Below are positions 42,806 to 43,091 of a stretch of 43,091 nt of DNA, in pieces. The position numbers were made by a program, and so were the translations under genes. The notes beneath the pieces were generated by a model that saw only the letters and a program-made list of their open reading frames with translations, was not told the origin of the DNA and did not search any database. Each line of letters starts with the position of its first letter. The stretch's first letter is position 1. The stretch spans positions 1-43,091 of the forward strand of contig SHVO01000007.1 in assembly GCA_009694245.1 (NCBI GenBank), written 5' to 3'. This DNA is from Rhodospirillaceae bacterium (GTDB taxonomy: Bacteria > Pseudomonadota > Alphaproteobacteria > Rhodospirillales > Rhodospirillaceae).

Positions 42806-43091
42806 GGAACTTCCGCCTCCGTCAATGCCGCGCGAAGGGCCGCGAAATCCTCGGGCGGCGCCGCTTCAAAGCGCATGACCTCGCCGGTTACCGGATGGAC
42901 AAAGCCGAGCGTCATTGCGTGCAGGGCCTGCCGTGGGAATGAACTTAGGGCTTCGGCGAGTTCCGGCGGCAATCCGCGCAACGTTCGCCGACGGCTGGCG
43001 CCATAAACGGCATCGCCGATAAGCGGGTTGCCGATGCTAGCCATGTGCACACGAATTTGGTGCGTGCGTCCAGTCTTGAGGCGGCAGCGGA
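42802..43091 (-). CDS. RluA/RluD-family pseudouridine synthase (3' part only)
   Basis: The gene runs off the right edge, so only about 96 C-terminal codons are visible. They include [27 protein letters not shown], the conserved end of the RluA/RluC/RluD catalytic domain, followed by [30 protein letters not shown]. The family isomerises uridines in 23S rRNA or tRNA; the specific member cannot be assigned without the 5' half. Its stop codon overlaps the convergent SulP gene stop. Confidence 0.9.
   Translation of the reverse strand, partial: RCRLKTGRTHQIRVHMASIGNPLIGDAVYGASRRRTLRGLPPELAEALSSFPRQALHAMTLGFVHPVTGEVMRFEAAPPEDFAALRAALTEAEVP

Noticed and set aside
1-43091. tRNA genes, rRNA genes, CRISPR arrays, prophage or plasmid genes
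   Set aside because: None were seen by eye on either strand. No regular repeat-spacer pattern, transposase, integrase or cloverleaf with a TTCGA arm was found.

Overview
This is a 43 kb chromosomal window from an alphaproteobacterium with high GC content. The evidence is gene order and gene content: trcR (DUF1013), DUF1192, DUF4164-zapA-6S RNA-5-FCL, the run yebC-ruvCAB-ybgC-tolQRAB-pal-cpoB-tilS-ftsH-folP-glmM, and serC-serA-purA. All are typical of Alphaproteobacteria. The gene set fits a Rhodospirillales-like lineage best, but I cannot name a genus from sequence alone. I see no tRNA, rRNA, CRISPR array, prophage or intact insertion sequence. It is a housekeeping region with small intergenic repeats.

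Layout. (1) 1-3270: trcR and a quinone oxidoreductase on the minus strand, then DUF1192, a SCO/SenC protein and a PCuAC copper chaperone on the plus strand (copper delivery to cytochrome oxidase). (2) 3.5-7.2 kb: rpmE on the minus strand with a structured leader, divergent from a TonB-dependent siderophore receptor and its PiuC/YbiX dioxygenase. (3) 7.5-12.9 kb, minus strand: efp, suhB, an OmpA-family protein interrupted by an in-frame TAA, a MotA/ExbB-like channel protein and a MotB-like peptidoglycan-binding protein. epmA, whose product modifies EF-P, is divergent from efp. (4) 14.1-15.7 kb, minus strand: thiE and class I aldolase. (5) 16-18.4 kb: DUF4164, zapA, 6S RNA, 5-formyl-THF cyclo-ligase and a YmdB-type phosphoesterase. 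(6) 18.5-29.4 kb: yebC, ruvCAB, the complete Tol-Pal system and tilS. (7) 29.5-36.7 kb: ftsH, folP, an MBL persulfide-dioxygenase-like gene, glmM, a LysE exporter and thiD. (8) 36.8-43 kb: serC, serA, a small membrane protein, purA, a SulP transporter without a STAS domain, and the 3' end of a pseudouridine synthase gene.

How the genes work together. Two separate proton-channel envelope machines occur here: Tol-Pal (TolQRAB-Pal-CpoB), and the less characterised MotA-like/MotB-like pair with an adjacent OmpA-family gene. EF-P and EpmA form a modification pair, but epmB is absent from the window. ThiE and ThiD serve thiamine synthesis, and SerC and SerA serve serine synthesis. FtsH, FolP and GlmM follow the familiar ftsH-folP-glmM order, here with an MBL gene inserted.

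The most interesting items are: the premature TAA in the OmpA-family gene; a 17-bp tandem duplication that creates a six-codon ORF overlapping the tolR start; an intergenic stem-loop repeat family that begins TAGAGC or TAGGGC and supplies gene stop codons; a nested MITE-like insertion in one such repeat; and a three-hairpin rpmE leader. I did not find an obviously new multi-gene system. The MotA/MotB/OmpA cluster is the best candidate for an under-described one.
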